Shown in pieces: positions 19,866 to 32,369 of a stretch of 33,575 nucleotides of DNA. How positions within the stretch are numbered: the first letter of the stretch is position 1; every line of letters starts with the position of its first letter. A program made the position numbers and the translations under genes. This DNA comes from Glomus cerebriforme (Eukaryota > Glomeromycota > Glomeromycetes > Glomerales > Glomeraceae), in the NCBI GenBank assembly GCA_003550305.1, contig QKYT01000632.1, positions 30,943-64,517 on the forward strand, written 5' to 3'. Under the pieces are notes generated by a model. The model had not been told where the DNA came from. It ran no database searches and saw only the letters and a program-made list of their open reading frames with translations.

Positions 19866-22800
19866 TCATATTTCTATTTTAGGTCTAACAAATATTACAA
19901 AATAATCCTCCTCAATCCCTTCTTTGTATCCGGGAGAAATAATATTTACAACTTCTTCATCTCCTTCAAACTCTCCTCTTCTCACCATTTTTACTTTTGG
20001 TAGTTTCATTTTCCCAGCTATCAAAGGAAAACAATTTACTCTAAAACAATACTCTCCCATACCCGGTACACTAAAATGCGTTTGTTTATATCCAGAGAAG
20101 ACAAAAGAATCATTCACTTCTATGATCACATGTATTTTCTTTTCAGATGATGTCCAGTTTACTATCTTATATATAAGAGTAAACAGTTGTCCTACTTTTG
20201 GGTTTGGCGGAATTCTTATAAATGCCGAAATTTCTGTCTTCTTTCTTATCAATTGTGGTACTATCATGGTTGATTCTGTACAAGGAATTTCAATGTCTTT
20301 GACTACAGATGACTGTTGTTTTCTTTTCCATTGTATTACCAGTAATCCTATATCTATATTTAGCTTTTTGATGTCCATTAAAGTCAATTCTAACAAATAA
20401 TTTACATTATATACATTTCCTTGTTTCCAAACTTATAAGTATAATAATATCAGTAAACATTAAATATAAACATATAATAAATCAATACCAATATACAAAC
20501 CTTGTTCTTGAAAATCATTATCTATTTCAATCGATGATGCTGCTATTTCCATTTTTGTCTGCGCGTTGGCTTGATCCAACTAAAAATTATTTATATTAGT
20601 AAATAAATAATATAATACGTATACATTTATATTAAACCATAATAGAGTTGTAAACATTTTACCAAAATTAAATCAATATCGGATATTGAAATCTCCCATG
20701 GACTTGTGGTAGTAATCTTTGCAACTAAAAGATGTTTCTCAACCCATTCCAAAGAATTCCCTGAATTTCCTGTAGTAAAAATTTCACTTTGTGGTGATAT
20801 ATTAAAAGAAAAGACGAAAGGTGCAATAAAATGTATTCTAAAATCTTCCTTCTTTTCGATCCATCCTCGTGCTGGAAATGGTGTAGATGGCACTGAACTA
20901 GTGGATGCATAATAAACTGTTAATTGAAGCGTTCGTGAAAAACTTGATTTTTTTCCAAGAACATAAACTATTTTCACTACGGATTCTCCTGCTGGTATTA
21001 CTCCTATATCAATGTCTTTTAAATTATTAGACACATTTGTTGTAGGATCCAAAGTAATAAAATCCTCTGAATCTATGGAATTTGATGGCGCATCCGTAAC
21101 GATCTCTGCATTCAAAAATGCTTTAACTTCTTCTTGCTCCAAATTAACTACAGTAAGTTCTATTGGATAATGTTCATCCAATAATGCTGGAGCTGAATGT
21201 TTAGCTTGTATATCCAATCTGGCTAATTTTTGTGTAATCCTAAAATTTAAATAAATTACAATGGTGAAAAAAAATAATGTCATAATGTAATATTAAAAAA
21301 GAATCCATTAATTACTTGATAGAAGTACGTTCCCCTGTTCCATTTAATACCGAATAAATAGGCTTCGTAACTAGTAAAATTGAAAAAAATTTTAATCAAA
21401 GAAACTTTATTACCATATCGGTTCTATTTAGTCATAATATACCTTCGCCTTTGGAGTCAAAATCACCAATCAACCATTTACGTTTAGAATGTTCTTCTCG
21501 TGTATTCTTCAAGTTAAAATGGAGTTCAACTTTCCATCGTTCCGTTAAAAATCCAAAAGAAACAGCTTGAAGCTATAAATTATAACATCTTTAAACAAAA
21601 TATCAACCAGAAAAAAAATTTAATTAATAAATGTCTTATGAATTTACCTGCAGATCACCACTTTCTTTTGGCTCAATTGATCCTTCAAATACTTTAGTAA
21701 TACCTTTACTAAAATTCAAATTGACATCTTTAACCCACACTAATCCCTCCCCTTCAATGTCCTCTTGTAAGCAATTTTTGCAATCGACCCACTCTAATTT
21801 TGTATTGTCTTTTTCACCATTTTTTTTATTTCGAAAATAATGGTTAAAGTATGAATCATTATATGAAAAGCGAAGGAAAGCGAACTGCAAAGGAATAGGA
21901 GGTGATTCGGCTTGAGTTGTGAATGTAATTTGAAAAAGAGTTTCAGCCCCAATGAATGTTGTGTCATCTTTAAACTGTACACGACAGGTTACTATTATTA
22001 AAAAAATTCGTCAAGAAAAAAATATCCTCATAAATTAAAATTTACATAAAAGACAATGTACAAAAAGGATACAGAAAGAATTTATTTCATCCATGTCAAT
22101 AATAACTTGTCGAAGCTCAGGTAAATTGGCAATCTTCATCTATATATGAAATGATGATGAATGTATATTATAAGATATTAATAAATTTGGAATACATCAG
22201 TTATTATCACATACTTTAAAAAGTACATCCATAAGTTCATTGTGAATTTCGATTCGTTTTTGGTTTGATATGGAAAATTCTAAATGAACATGATCCAATT
22301 AACAAATATTCAAGAGTTTTTTTTTTAAAAAAATATATATATATATAATAAATGGACTTACGATCCGATAATAATTCGACTAAATATTCTACAACTTTCT
22401 CCCAAGTACCAAGTTCCTTAGCACACACTAGAGAACATCTCAATATTGACTCTAGAATTGTATGCCAATGTTCTTTACGATATGTTTTGGCAATTCTTTC
22501 AAAAAACCTATATAAAAAAAAATTTAAATATATATTTTATCCTAACAACAAATTTCTTATTAATTTAGTATATACTTTAAAGCTGTTTCATATTTTTCAG
22601 CATCCAAATAAGTGTTAGCGATTTCAGAGGCCATATACAGTGTCATACGGCCAGTTTTTTGCGCCTTGAATTGCTCATAACTTTTTGTAAGCAATTCTAT
22701 TGTTAACGTTGAATGATCTACACTTTGTTCGGCCTCTAAAATATTTTGTGGTGGAAGAACCGAAGTTTCAAATCCTTCTTTTTTCATAAACTATATGAAA

Positions 22801-25020
22801 GTAAATAATATTAATAAACACATTTAAACCAAATAATTTTAAGGAAAGGATGGTTAAATACTTTTTCTAGAGTTAAAAAATTTTTTCTCCTTAATGAATT
22901 ATACTTGGCTGCCATGAAATAATAAAATCCTGGATGTTGAAGAACCATCGATGGATTAATTCCAGAACCTATATTGGGGTTATTTGATATACTGAATCTA
23001 AAATCCGACGATGTAGTATTATGAGAAATTTTTGCCGGATCTGGAATGGTAAATCCCGACTTAGTAGCGATTTCTAGAACATCAGCAAATATGCGATACT
23101 GTTTGGACAACCACGCCCAATACTCAAATGTATCTTCACCAATACCCCACGTATTGGATATATTCCTAAAAGTCGAAACATGTTTATTCAGTTGGGCCAG
23201 TGCTTCCGAGGGAGAATCAATATAAAGGTTCAATTTACATATCTAAAATGTTATGATGAAGATTTGGGTAATTTGAAATACAAAATACAATGCATGAGAT
23301 CAAAAAAAAAAGAACAATTATACAAACTTTCAAACTAATAGTATCAGCAAGAATCCTAGCTTCGGTCCAACGTCTACTTCGAATGGGCAATCCAGTTGCA
23401 CCTAGTGTAATGGAAGATTGAGGCGCGAAAAGGTCAACAAGAAGATTATAAGCTGATTCATAATAGCTATATACAAATGAAAAATATCAGTCTAAAATAA
23501 TACTCTAAAATAAGAAATTTCTCTAAGTTTGAAACAATTACTTGATAGCTGTTTCCATATCTTGTCGAAACTCGGCAAAAGTTGCCAATTTGTAATCATA
23601 TCTAATCATCCATCCTTGAATACTAAGCGGTTGTGGGCTAGTTGAAGGTTTTTCTGAAAGTGATGGTCGCATATTACCATTAGGGGAAGGTAATCTGGAT
23701 CGCTTCTTCTTTATGCGTTTACCATGTTCCCGATAATAGTTTAATCCATGATCATAAAGAGATTTTTGCAGGCTTTTTTTATTATCAGATCTCAATTTTA
23801 GTATTTGATCGAGTAAGAATTTTACAAAATTCACAAATGAATTATATACTTTATCACAAAATCATGCAAATCTCCCTGTTGAGATGGAGGTAACACGAAA
23901 AAAGGATTCCTTGCGTCCAATCCACTTACTTTTCGGATATATGATAATCGTTCATCTATCGTTTGATCCTTTAAAAACGCCCGATCATCCATTGATTTAT
24001 CTTTTAAAATATTTAAAATTCGGCCATAGTTAATTAACATTGAACTTTGATATCGCAAAAATTTCTAAATTAATATTTATACATGCCCATATTTTGCGTT
24101 CTAAGTAATATTACAACTGAAAATTTAATTCCTCTCTCAAGTAAGGATTTTCTGTAAAATTATCCAGTTAGCTAAAACGCAAAAAGTCTAATTTAATACT
24201 TATATAAAAACCAACCTCTTTTCATTTATTTCCATTGCCAAATTATTATCCTTCTCTCTTTCAATTGGTTCTATTGTACCTAGGGGTTCTTGTACTGGAG
24301 AAACTTCTTCTTTTTCTTGTATAGGACCAGATGAAGTATGATGCCACAAGTCATAAAAGCCAACTACAACACTTGGTATTATTTCTCGATGTTTTCTTAC
24401 CCATATAGGAGGAATTAAACCATCAGGATGAACAGGAGACCCCGGTGTTAATGGTGAAATAGATGAATGTGCAACTGGCATATTTGGATGATGGGTGTGT
24501 GCTGGAGGTCTCATCATCGGTTTTCGAGGAGGAAATTGATGATTCTATTACAATTTATTTAAAATAAGGTGGAGAATAATATTATTAAAAATTTTATTTA
24601 ATTTGTAAAAATACTTCGTTGATTTATATGAAATAAATCAATTTGATTCTCAATTACATTAAATTGCTTTTAAAATACAATTAAAAAAAAAATCTTTTCC
24701 ATAAAAAGAACTCACACCTTGTCAACAGCAACAATGTGAAAAGCTGCACTTGCATTTTTTCCAGGTCCCCAAACACTAACTTGATTTTTTGCTGTTAAAA
24801 GTGCCAGTAAAGTCCTTGACAACTGTTGTCTTGTGGAAATAGGAATTGAAGCTGCACTCAGTGAACTTCTTCGCGATTGAGATTTAGGAATAATGGAAGA
24901 ACTTTGCACAGAATTAGTTGTAGAAGTAGGTTGCTCTACCAAATCTCTCGCTGTACCTAAACCAAATACAGCCATCAAAGGAACATGCTGTAGAATGAAT
25001 TCGGGAGGATAATTATCCAT
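19866..25020 (-). CDS. TRAPPC11: TRAPP complex subunit 11 (foie gras/gryzun protein), 17 exons
   Basis: Exons (minus): 25020-24718, 24544-24216, 24151-24115, 24064-23850, 23790-23542, 23466-23328, 23242-22862, 22790-22576, 22507-22362, 22279-22215, 22139-22073, 21991-21648, 21572-21443, 21370-21316, 21239-20663, 20579-20501, 20389-19866. All introns are GT-AG and the phases close to 1,284 residues, slightly longer than the animal protein. Landmarks matching TRAPPC11 are WVRKHREIIPSVVVGFYDLW, FVLPPS, LNYYREHGKRIKKKRSRLP, then the foie gras region (about 375-625; AYNLLVDLF, GFYYFMAAKYN) and the C-terminal gryzun region (about 715-1280; VIQWKRK, SFVFSGYKQT, FPLIAGKMKLP). It acts in TRAPPIII-type tethering between ER, Golgi and autophagic membranes. 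The intron 24065-24114 (50 nt) is uncertain: the skipped sequence also reads as VVILLRTQNM, and a different splice is possible. A Pro/His-rich insert lies in exon 2. Confidence 0.94.
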
Positions 25021-25649
25021 AATTGAACTATAAAAGCAACTGAGATAATAGCTGGTCTAATACTGAAGGTTTATCATTTCGGACATGTAGCACAAGATCG
25101 TACCACCATTTTAATCGGACTACTTGTATTCGCTTTGTATTCTATAAACGAAAGCACACTAATTTTTTTTTGCTGAATCGCTCAATTGACTAATTATGCG
25201 ATGGTAAGACTGATAATGATAAATATTTCAATCATTATTCAATTTATTAAATACTTTACTAATGTCTCCATCATTCAGAAAAATATATTTAATATTTTCT
25301 TATTTTTTTTATTTTCGTTTCTTTTCGAAACCAATTACAATCTCTTTATCCTCCACATTCCCGAAGAGTTCACCTCACCTCTCCACTGTCTATTTGTTGA
25401 TTTCGATTATTGCTCACTAATCACATTCTCACTATTTGTAGATTGTTATTGTGTCGGGCATTCTTAGAATTTTGCTGACTACACCTGCTTTCTTGATCTG
25501 TCTCACTTATTGAAACAAACGCAATGGTAATCTTATTAAAATCATAGAAAAAGGCACTAGCCTGAGATTGATGTTTTGGATTATGAGTTCCCATAGTTGT
25601 AAATTTTCTCAAAAATATTTTACCAGGCAAAAATCAATCGTTTTATATT
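25021..25649. other. TRAPPC11 upstream region
   Basis: The region holds the TRAPPC11 promoter and leader. A minus frame at 25421-25630 (69 residues, MPGKIFLRKFTTMGTHNPK...) is open and less AT-rich, but it has no recognised family and could be an unrelated small ORF or leader sequence. No clear core promoter element was picked out. Confidence 0.35.
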
Positions 25650-26006
25650 ATTTTTGAACATGGAACTAGGAAAACTACACTGGCCGAATTACATCAAGAA
25701 GTGGTATCATATATGTTGATGTTCCACCTAGTGTTAAAGATTTTGGTGAAGCATTTGGAAAAGCTATTAACTTTGCATTTGAAGAGCATATCTCTTTAAC
25801 AAACAATTGATATGGAAATTGGGCAGTACTTATAGTAAGTTTATATCATTATTGCATTTTTATAACAACCAATATTTTTGACACTAATTTCTTTCTTAAT
25901 AGACAAATCTAATGATCTGATGTAAATGAGAGCTATAAAAGCCTTTAAACATGCTTTTAAAGTGTATAAAGTATAATAGTATAAAGCCAAACATTATTAT
26001 GATTTC
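25650..26006 (+). pseudogene. P-loop NTPase fragment, frameshifted
   Basis: Pieces of a P-loop ATPase family common in Rhizophagus appear in order but in different frames: GTRKTTL (a degraded Walker A in which the glycine before Lys is replaced), then GIIYVDVPPSVKDFGEAFGK and INFAFEEHISL, a stop, then QLIWKLGSTY in another frame up to a GTAAGT donor. After a likely intron come AIKAFKHAFKVYK and YKAKHYYD, separated by two stops. At least two frameshifts and several stops make this a pseudogene. Assignment rests on recalled family motifs. Confidence 0.6.
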
Positions 26007-26041
26007 ATAATGTTCATTTTTTTACTTTCTATACATTTCTT

Positions 26042-26505
26042 CTGAAACTACATCATCTGGATCTTCCGTTGATAAATCGTCATTTAATAGTATGTCTCCT
26101 ATATAATCTTTTATTTGTTATCTATTGTGTCTTTATAATGTTCATCTTTTTCATTTGTCTGTTTAGGACCCAGAAGATATACATCATCTTCTGAAAGTGT
26201 GATTCCTGAAAGTGATATCCATCAATCTCCTCATTGGGATCAAAACGTTAATTTCACTTTAAAGGAGTTATATGATATTGATAAGCATAGAAAAGATTAT
26301 CTCGATCACAGAATCTCTCAGGCAGAACATATGCTCCTTTCTACTGTTATTCAGGCAGAAAATAGTCTACTTTTTATTATCATTGGCAGCACTGTATCAA
26401 TTACCTATCATTAGTACTGTTGCTAGTAATTTCAACAACAAATATGAAAATAACAAGATGGTTAATAAAAATAACAAGAGTAACAAGACAGTTAGAAAGG
26501 AATAA
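26042..26505 (+). pseudogene. Spliced, frameshifted gene remnant with a membrane segment
   Basis: A Ser-rich exon (TTSSGSSVDKSSFN, to 26089) ends at a GTATGT donor. A 77-nt intron (26090-26166, ending TCTGTTTAG) joins in phase to a frame reading PRRYTSSSESVIPESD, then LKELYDIDKHRKDYLDHRI and QAEHMLLS. This frame stops at 26414. The +1 frame takes over within the overlap as SLAALYQLPIISTV and a basic Asn/Lys-rich tail to 26505. One indel would restore a single protein with one C-terminal membrane segment, but no start codon is visible in the first exon. Family unknown. Confidence 0.35.
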
Positions 26506-27080
26506 TATCTTAATAGAAGTTTGGATTTTTGGCTTTATTTCATATAGGGGTCATAAAATGCTTGTTGCTGAAATTATTAGACTTATATCTCTATAATAGC
26601 TTTTTTTACTAAATAATATTGATTTCTTTTATTTGTGACTTATTTCTTTTACAAAAAATGTAATCTCTACAATAGCTTTATTTTGTTATTTTGTTAAATA
26701 AATTTCTTTTATTTGCGATTTATTTCTTTACAAAAATATAATAAAGAACTATTGCTTTCATTTTGAAATATTTTAAAATTTAAAATATGTGTATTAAGAG
26801 ATTAGTAAACGTGTTTTTCCTTATCCAGATAAACAAAACTTTACAAGATACTGTAGATGCAAAAAATAAATACAAAGTTCAGGATACATGATAAAGTTAC
26901 CATATTACTATATCTTACATATAGAATCTTTGGGTTGTATGTTTGATATTTATGATTCATTTAAATGATTTAGTTTATCTTGAACTCTTGGCCTCTTGGG
27001 TTAATAACAATGTTAAAGTCTATAATGGCTAGTAAAAACTTTTTTTCAGATAGTAGTTTAATCATAATATTTTATTACAG
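26506..27080. other. AT-rich intergenic DNA
   Basis: No gene seen. The motif TTTCTTTTATTTGTGACTTATTTC occurs in two near-copies (about 26625 and 26703), a short local duplication. Confidence 0.4.
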
Positions 27081-27254
27081 TTAAGGTTACTTACTAAAAC
27101 TTTCTTAATAATAATTTCCAAAACCTATACAGAAAATGCTAAAATTATATTAAATCATAGTAAAAATTCTGCCAAAACTTTGCTAAAATACTAAAATTCC
27201 TATTTGCCAAAACTTATTATAGAATTTTAGAAAAGTTTAGATAGGTAACTTTAG
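27081..27254. mobile_element. Miniature inverted-repeat element, copy 1 (174 bp)
   Basis: The left end TTAAGGTTACTTACTAAAAC pairs with the right end read in reverse, CTAAAGTTACCTATCTAAAC (16 of 22 terminal bases). The interior carries TGCCAAAACT repeats also found in the copy at 28470. No target duplication was seen. Non-coding. Confidence 0.55.
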
Positions 27255-28469
27255 TCACAATTTTTCATAATCTAAAAAATTTTAGCTAAGAGTTCCTATC
27301 AAAATCTTAACTAAAATTTTTTACTTGAGTAATATTTACAATGAAATGATTTAATTAGTTCATTAAGTAGCTTAACTATAATTTCAGCTTTTATAATGAA
27401 TCTTTAGTATAAATATGTAATTATAAAAAAAATTTTATTATACCAAATATTATTAATTTATAAATTACATATATAAAATAATTTTTTTTATAATAAATTT
27501 TTTTTTAATATAATAAGAAAATATTATTTATATGTATACTTAAATATTATAATAAAATTTTTTAAAAATTTATAACTATAAGTATGATATTATTTAAAAT
27601 ACTATTAAAATGAAAAATATTTAGAAAAGAGGCTTAAAACCTTATATAAAGATAAAATAAATAATAGTATATGAGTATATAAATTCAATTTGACATTTAA
27701 AAGATATTTATAATATATATTCTTTAAATCTATTAAAAGTAATTGCTTTTTTTAATTAAATTATTTAAATATTTATTTAATTAAATTTTAAATAATTATA
27801 AATATAAAATTTCAAATAATACTATAAAATCAATCTTAAAAAATTATGAATTTTTTGCAATTAAAGATACAATTTTAGAATTAGAAAAAAAAATATAGTA
27901 TTAGCAAATTACTATCTGCAACTTCTTAAAATTATATATATTTTAAACAAATATCAATTTTAAACAAATATTTTCAATAAATATGCAAATTTTAATACTA
28001 ATATTTATTTACTAGTATTTAACTTTATTTCCAATATAAAGATAATTAATACTAATTATTTTTTTTTTAAAAAAACCAAATTAATTTTATTTAAAGTATA
28101 ATTATTTGTAATATAAAAGTTATTAAAACTAGTAATCAGTTCTTTAATTTCATTTTATATTATTCTAATCCGATATATATTATTTATAAAGAATCATATA
28201 CTATATCTAAATACCCAAAATTATATTTATTATTACAATTTATATTATAATTATTAATTAAATTTAAATGGTCTTTATCCTAATCTATTAATTTGCCAAA
28301 ATATATCAACTTTTTAATTAAGATCTAATATTCAGTTTTCTTATGATTGATATAATCTTTAATAGTAGTACAGTCACCACTATTTATAACTTATATATAC
28401 TGAAAACTTGTTATATTGAATCAAAGTTCTCAGAACTGAATTTTTTATAATTAATTACACTGGTTATAC
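27255..28469. other. Extremely AT-rich region
   Basis: Almost only A and T, with long TTTAAAT/TATAAA strings. No ORF of note and no structure beyond low complexity. Confidence 0.6.
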
Positions 28470-28715
28470 CTAAGGTTGCTTACCAAAACCTAGGGGTTTA
28501 GGCAAGATGACGTTTTGCCAAAAAGCGAAATTCTGCTGAAACTATATTAAAATTATATTAAAAAACTTGCGAAACTCTGGAGAAAAGCAAAACTGCCAAA
28601 ACCTATTATAATTGCCAAAACTACCAAAACTCTGCCAAAACTATAATAAATCTATAATAAAATTTTGACGAAACTAATCGTAGGATTTTGAAGAGATTTA
28701 GGCAGGCAATCTTAG
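28470..28715. mobile_element. Miniature inverted-repeat element, copy 2 (246 bp)
   Basis: The ends CTAAGGTTGCTTACC and, in reverse, CTAAGATTGCCTGCC pair over about 22 bp (17 matches). TTATAC flanks both sides (28464-28469 and 28716-28721) as a perfect 6-bp target duplication. The interior is rich in TGCCAAAAC units like those of copy 1. Non-coding; the superfamily is unclear. Confidence 0.75.
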
Positions 28716-28835
28716 TTATACTGAATTTCCATAATAAAATACTATATAATGTATACCGAACCTACTTTAATAATCCAGATATATAAATTATATATTGATT
28801 TTATTTTCTATAACAAACAATCATGTGACTATATA

Positions 28836-29232
28836 CAGTCATCCCCCTATATAATCACACCCCTCGGGACTGAAAAAAAAAGTGTGATTATAAAAAACCT
28901 ATATGATGTGACTATAGAGGAGGTTTTTTTAATAATATTATTAGTAACTTGGGCCAAGCATAAATGTGCTTATAAAGGAAATGTGACTAAACAGAAGGTG
29001 TCTATAGAAAAGGATGACTATATTAATTCAGGCTGAATTTATAACGCTAACTAAAATTATCAGTAATTAATATAACCTTTTTTGAAAATTTATATTAAGC
29101 GAAATTATAATTCTGGCCAGCACTATAAATTTGGCCAAAATTACCAGGAGTTCAGTATATTATATAACGAATTCACTTTATACTGAACTAAATTTTCTGG
29201 AACAGAAGGTTCATTATATCCAATGATGACTG
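28836..29232. mobile_element. Pogo/Tigger-like (Tc1/mariner) non-autonomous element
   Basis: Both ends begin CAGTCATC and share ATATAAT inside an inverted repeat of about 23 bp (15 matches). TA dinucleotides flank the ends (28834-28835, 29233-29234), the target site of Tc1/mariner elements. The CCCCTATATAATCAC pattern fits pogo/Tigger ends. The 95-codon plus frame at 28749-29036 spans the left boundary and is not a real gene. No transposase is present. Confidence 0.65.
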
Positions 29233-32040
29233 TAATCTATTATTAATAGATATATTAAAAGATTTTTTATTAATTTATTAACAAATTGTTATTTTTATCA
29301 TAATTCTTATTATCTTTATAATAAAAAATTTTTCTATTATAGAAATAATTATCTGTAAAATCAAATGCATTATTAAGTTTAGCATTTTACTGCTATTTTT
29401 TTTTCTTTAAATAGTTTATTATATAAGTACTATCTATTAATTATATTAAATAATAATAAATAATATAAATTTATTCAATAATTTATATACATATTGTTAA
29501 AATAGAATAATGTTATAAAATCTAATTAATACTAATTATTGATTTAAAAATGAAATTAAATATTTATATAAAATTTATTCTTAAGATACGAAATTCATGA
29601 AGAACAACTTAAATTAAAACTTGAAAATTTTGGAGTAAGTATATTTTAATCTACTCTGTAAGTTTACTTAAAGAAATAAAGTAGATTAAAAATACTAGTT
29701 TTGACTTTACATATGAATGAACGAACTTTACCAATTATATCTAAAAATAAATAAATTAATTTTGATAAAAATGAAAAAAGTCAAATAAATCAAAAGTGGT
29801 ATTCATAACTTCATTTTATACTTTATGTAAATTTGCAAAGTAGGTTAAAATACACTTGTTATATATATTTTGAGAAGTTATATAAGTAAGAAAAAGTTTT
29901 ATTTAAATAAACAATTTTTTTTAAAGTTATGTGATTTGCTCCTGCTTTAATTATTATTCTCTTTTTATAAATACTTAGATAATATTACACAAACTAAAAG
30001 GTAATTTTATTTCTTCAAAATTGAAAATTTAAATTATATAAGATTCTAAAAAAAAAATATTTTTTATCATAAACTTTATTTTTTAATTATAAATTTAAAA
30101 AAAATTAATTAAATTATAAAATAATTACAAAAACTAATTTTAAATTTTTAAATTTATTTAATTTATTTTAAATGTAAATTATTTTATAAATATTTAAAAT
30201 TTTATCTTTATTTATTTTATTATAAAAAAAAAAATAATATTTGATTTAAATCTTATCTAAAATAATTTATCATCATGATAATGCATCCACCCTGTCACAT
30301 GATCTATTATATCATATAATGTATACTATATAATAATTTGTCATTTCCCTACATTACACTGTAGTTTTCTATTTTTACTATTTATTTTAGAGACAGAATT
30401 TTTTCAGTATGATAAATACTATTTGTCACATGTTATTTATCACATATTTAATTTTGCCCAAATTTTATAACACTAACCAAAATTTTCTTATTTGGATCTT
30501 AGGTAACATTATACAATCCAAAAAAAACAAAATTGAAATTTTGGGTTACATAAGTTTTTCAAAAAGGCAATTTCATTACAGATCATTTAATTTCAGCTGA
30601 AATTATAAATTATATGATATTGATGATGCATTGCCATAGTAATAAATTACAAAATCCATTTAATTATATAATTTATTAATTAAATTTTAAAAAGATATAA
30701 ATATTTTGCTAAAATTAGTTGGATATCTTTTTATATCTTTTCTAATATATAAATTTATGAAATATTTTTTTAAACATTTAACCATTTTGCAATATCAGAA
30801 AGCATAATACAAATCTAATATAGAATTTAAGATTAAAATTAGGCTAGGCTCTTTCTGATATATGAAATTTCTGCTATCATATTTGGTTTAGAATTAAGCC
30901 TTAAGATAATAAGAATTATATTATTTATTATATCTTTTTAATCTGATTTTAATCTTATTTAGAATATCAAAATTATACTATTCTATTTACCCTTAAAAAA
31001 ATATAGAGAGTACTAAAAACTAAAGTATTTAAATGTATTTTTATACTATTTGCCTCTGAGAGTAATTTCAAATATAACTGAACAAAAAAAAGTTATATTT
31101 GAGTTATACATACAATATTTTATAATATCTTAGAATTAATTCTAAAAGTGATTTATTTTTAGTTAGCAAAGTAAAAAATTTATATCTAAATTTATTGTAG
31201 ATATAAATTTTTTTGTATATATATAAAAAAGTTAAAAAGTTATAGAATATATTCTAGTATATTAAGATTTTTATATAATATAAAAAATGATTTTAAAACT
31301 AATTCTTAAGCATAAATACTAAATCAAAATTTTTACTTTAAGTATAAAAAAAAAATTGGGTTAGATGTAAATTTTTTATATAAAAATAAGTAAAACAAAA
31401 GGCTGTAGTCTAAGTTTTAGTATATTATTAATTTTACAATATACAAGAAATATTTTTAAAATTATTTTTTTTATATAAACTTAAGATCATTAACTTTAAC
31501 CTTAAGTTGTAAAAAAATTTGGAATAGTTATAAATTTTTTATTATAGAGTAATATATAATTTATTATAGGCAGAGCATAGCAAAATCTTTGTGCAAAATA
31601 AAGCAAAGCATAGATAAATAAAACATGAATATAATATATAGTTTACTATAAGTATAAAAAAAAATTAGGATAAGTGTATTTTTTTTTCAGATTAGGTATA
31701 AATAAAAGTCTAACTCAAAGAAATTTTATAAAGTTAAAGCTTTTGAGCCTGATCTTAAAACCTATTAATATATTGTATTATATAATAATATCTATTAGTA
31801 TATTTTCTATAAAGATTAGGTTTAGAGCTAGTTAGCTTATCACAGACTTTGTAAAAAAGATACTTTTTAGCATTCCAATATTCATAATATACTTACTAGC
31901 AAAAATTAAGAAGCCATTATCAAAATATTTTATTATGGGCAAAATCAATTACATTAGTCATAATTTTTACTAATAAAATATATGAATTATGTTAAATTAC
32001 ATTTTTATATTCATCAGGAAAATTTTAGAGGCGCAGAACT
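29233..32040. other. Extremely AT-rich region without genes
   Basis: Nearly 3 kb dominated by A/T strings. The longest frame (30409-30600, 63 codons) is of low complexity. Nothing supportable was found. Confidence 0.6.
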
Positions 32041-32071
32041 GCAGAAATCTGCAAAATTTGCAGATTTCTGC
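32041..32071. repeat. Perfect 31-bp palindrome
   Basis: Two 15-nt arms starting GCAGAAATCTGCAAA pair exactly around a single central A. It contains two CTGCAAA/TTTGCAG pairs; related CTGCAAATCTGCA words recur at 32325-32341 and 32948-32970. It could be a transposon end or form a cruciform. Confidence 0.8.
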
Positions 32072-32369
32072 TTTTTTTTATGTATTTTTGATACATATTT
32101 GCACAGTTCATCAAATAATTTTCTTCAAATTTTTTAATAAAATTTTTAAAAAAAATCTGTAATAATTACTAATATTGCAAATTTGTAAAAAACTTTGCGC
32201 AAAAATCTTTGAAGATTTTATTTTATTCTAATAAACTTCAGTTAAACTATTATTTAACTATTTTAAATTTTAGATTTTGAAGTCTTGAATAAAATTGGTA
32301 AGTTCTCCAAACTTTATATTTAATCTGCAACATGCAGATTTTTTTCTTTTTTTTTGTTTTTTTTTGCAG

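Noticed and set aside
19924..20400. 158-codon plus ORF
   Set aside because: Antisense to the last TRAPPC11 exon, whose minus-strand reading matches the known C-terminus.
28749..29036. 95-codon plus ORF
   Set aside because: It crosses the border of the pogo-like element and has low-complexity composition.
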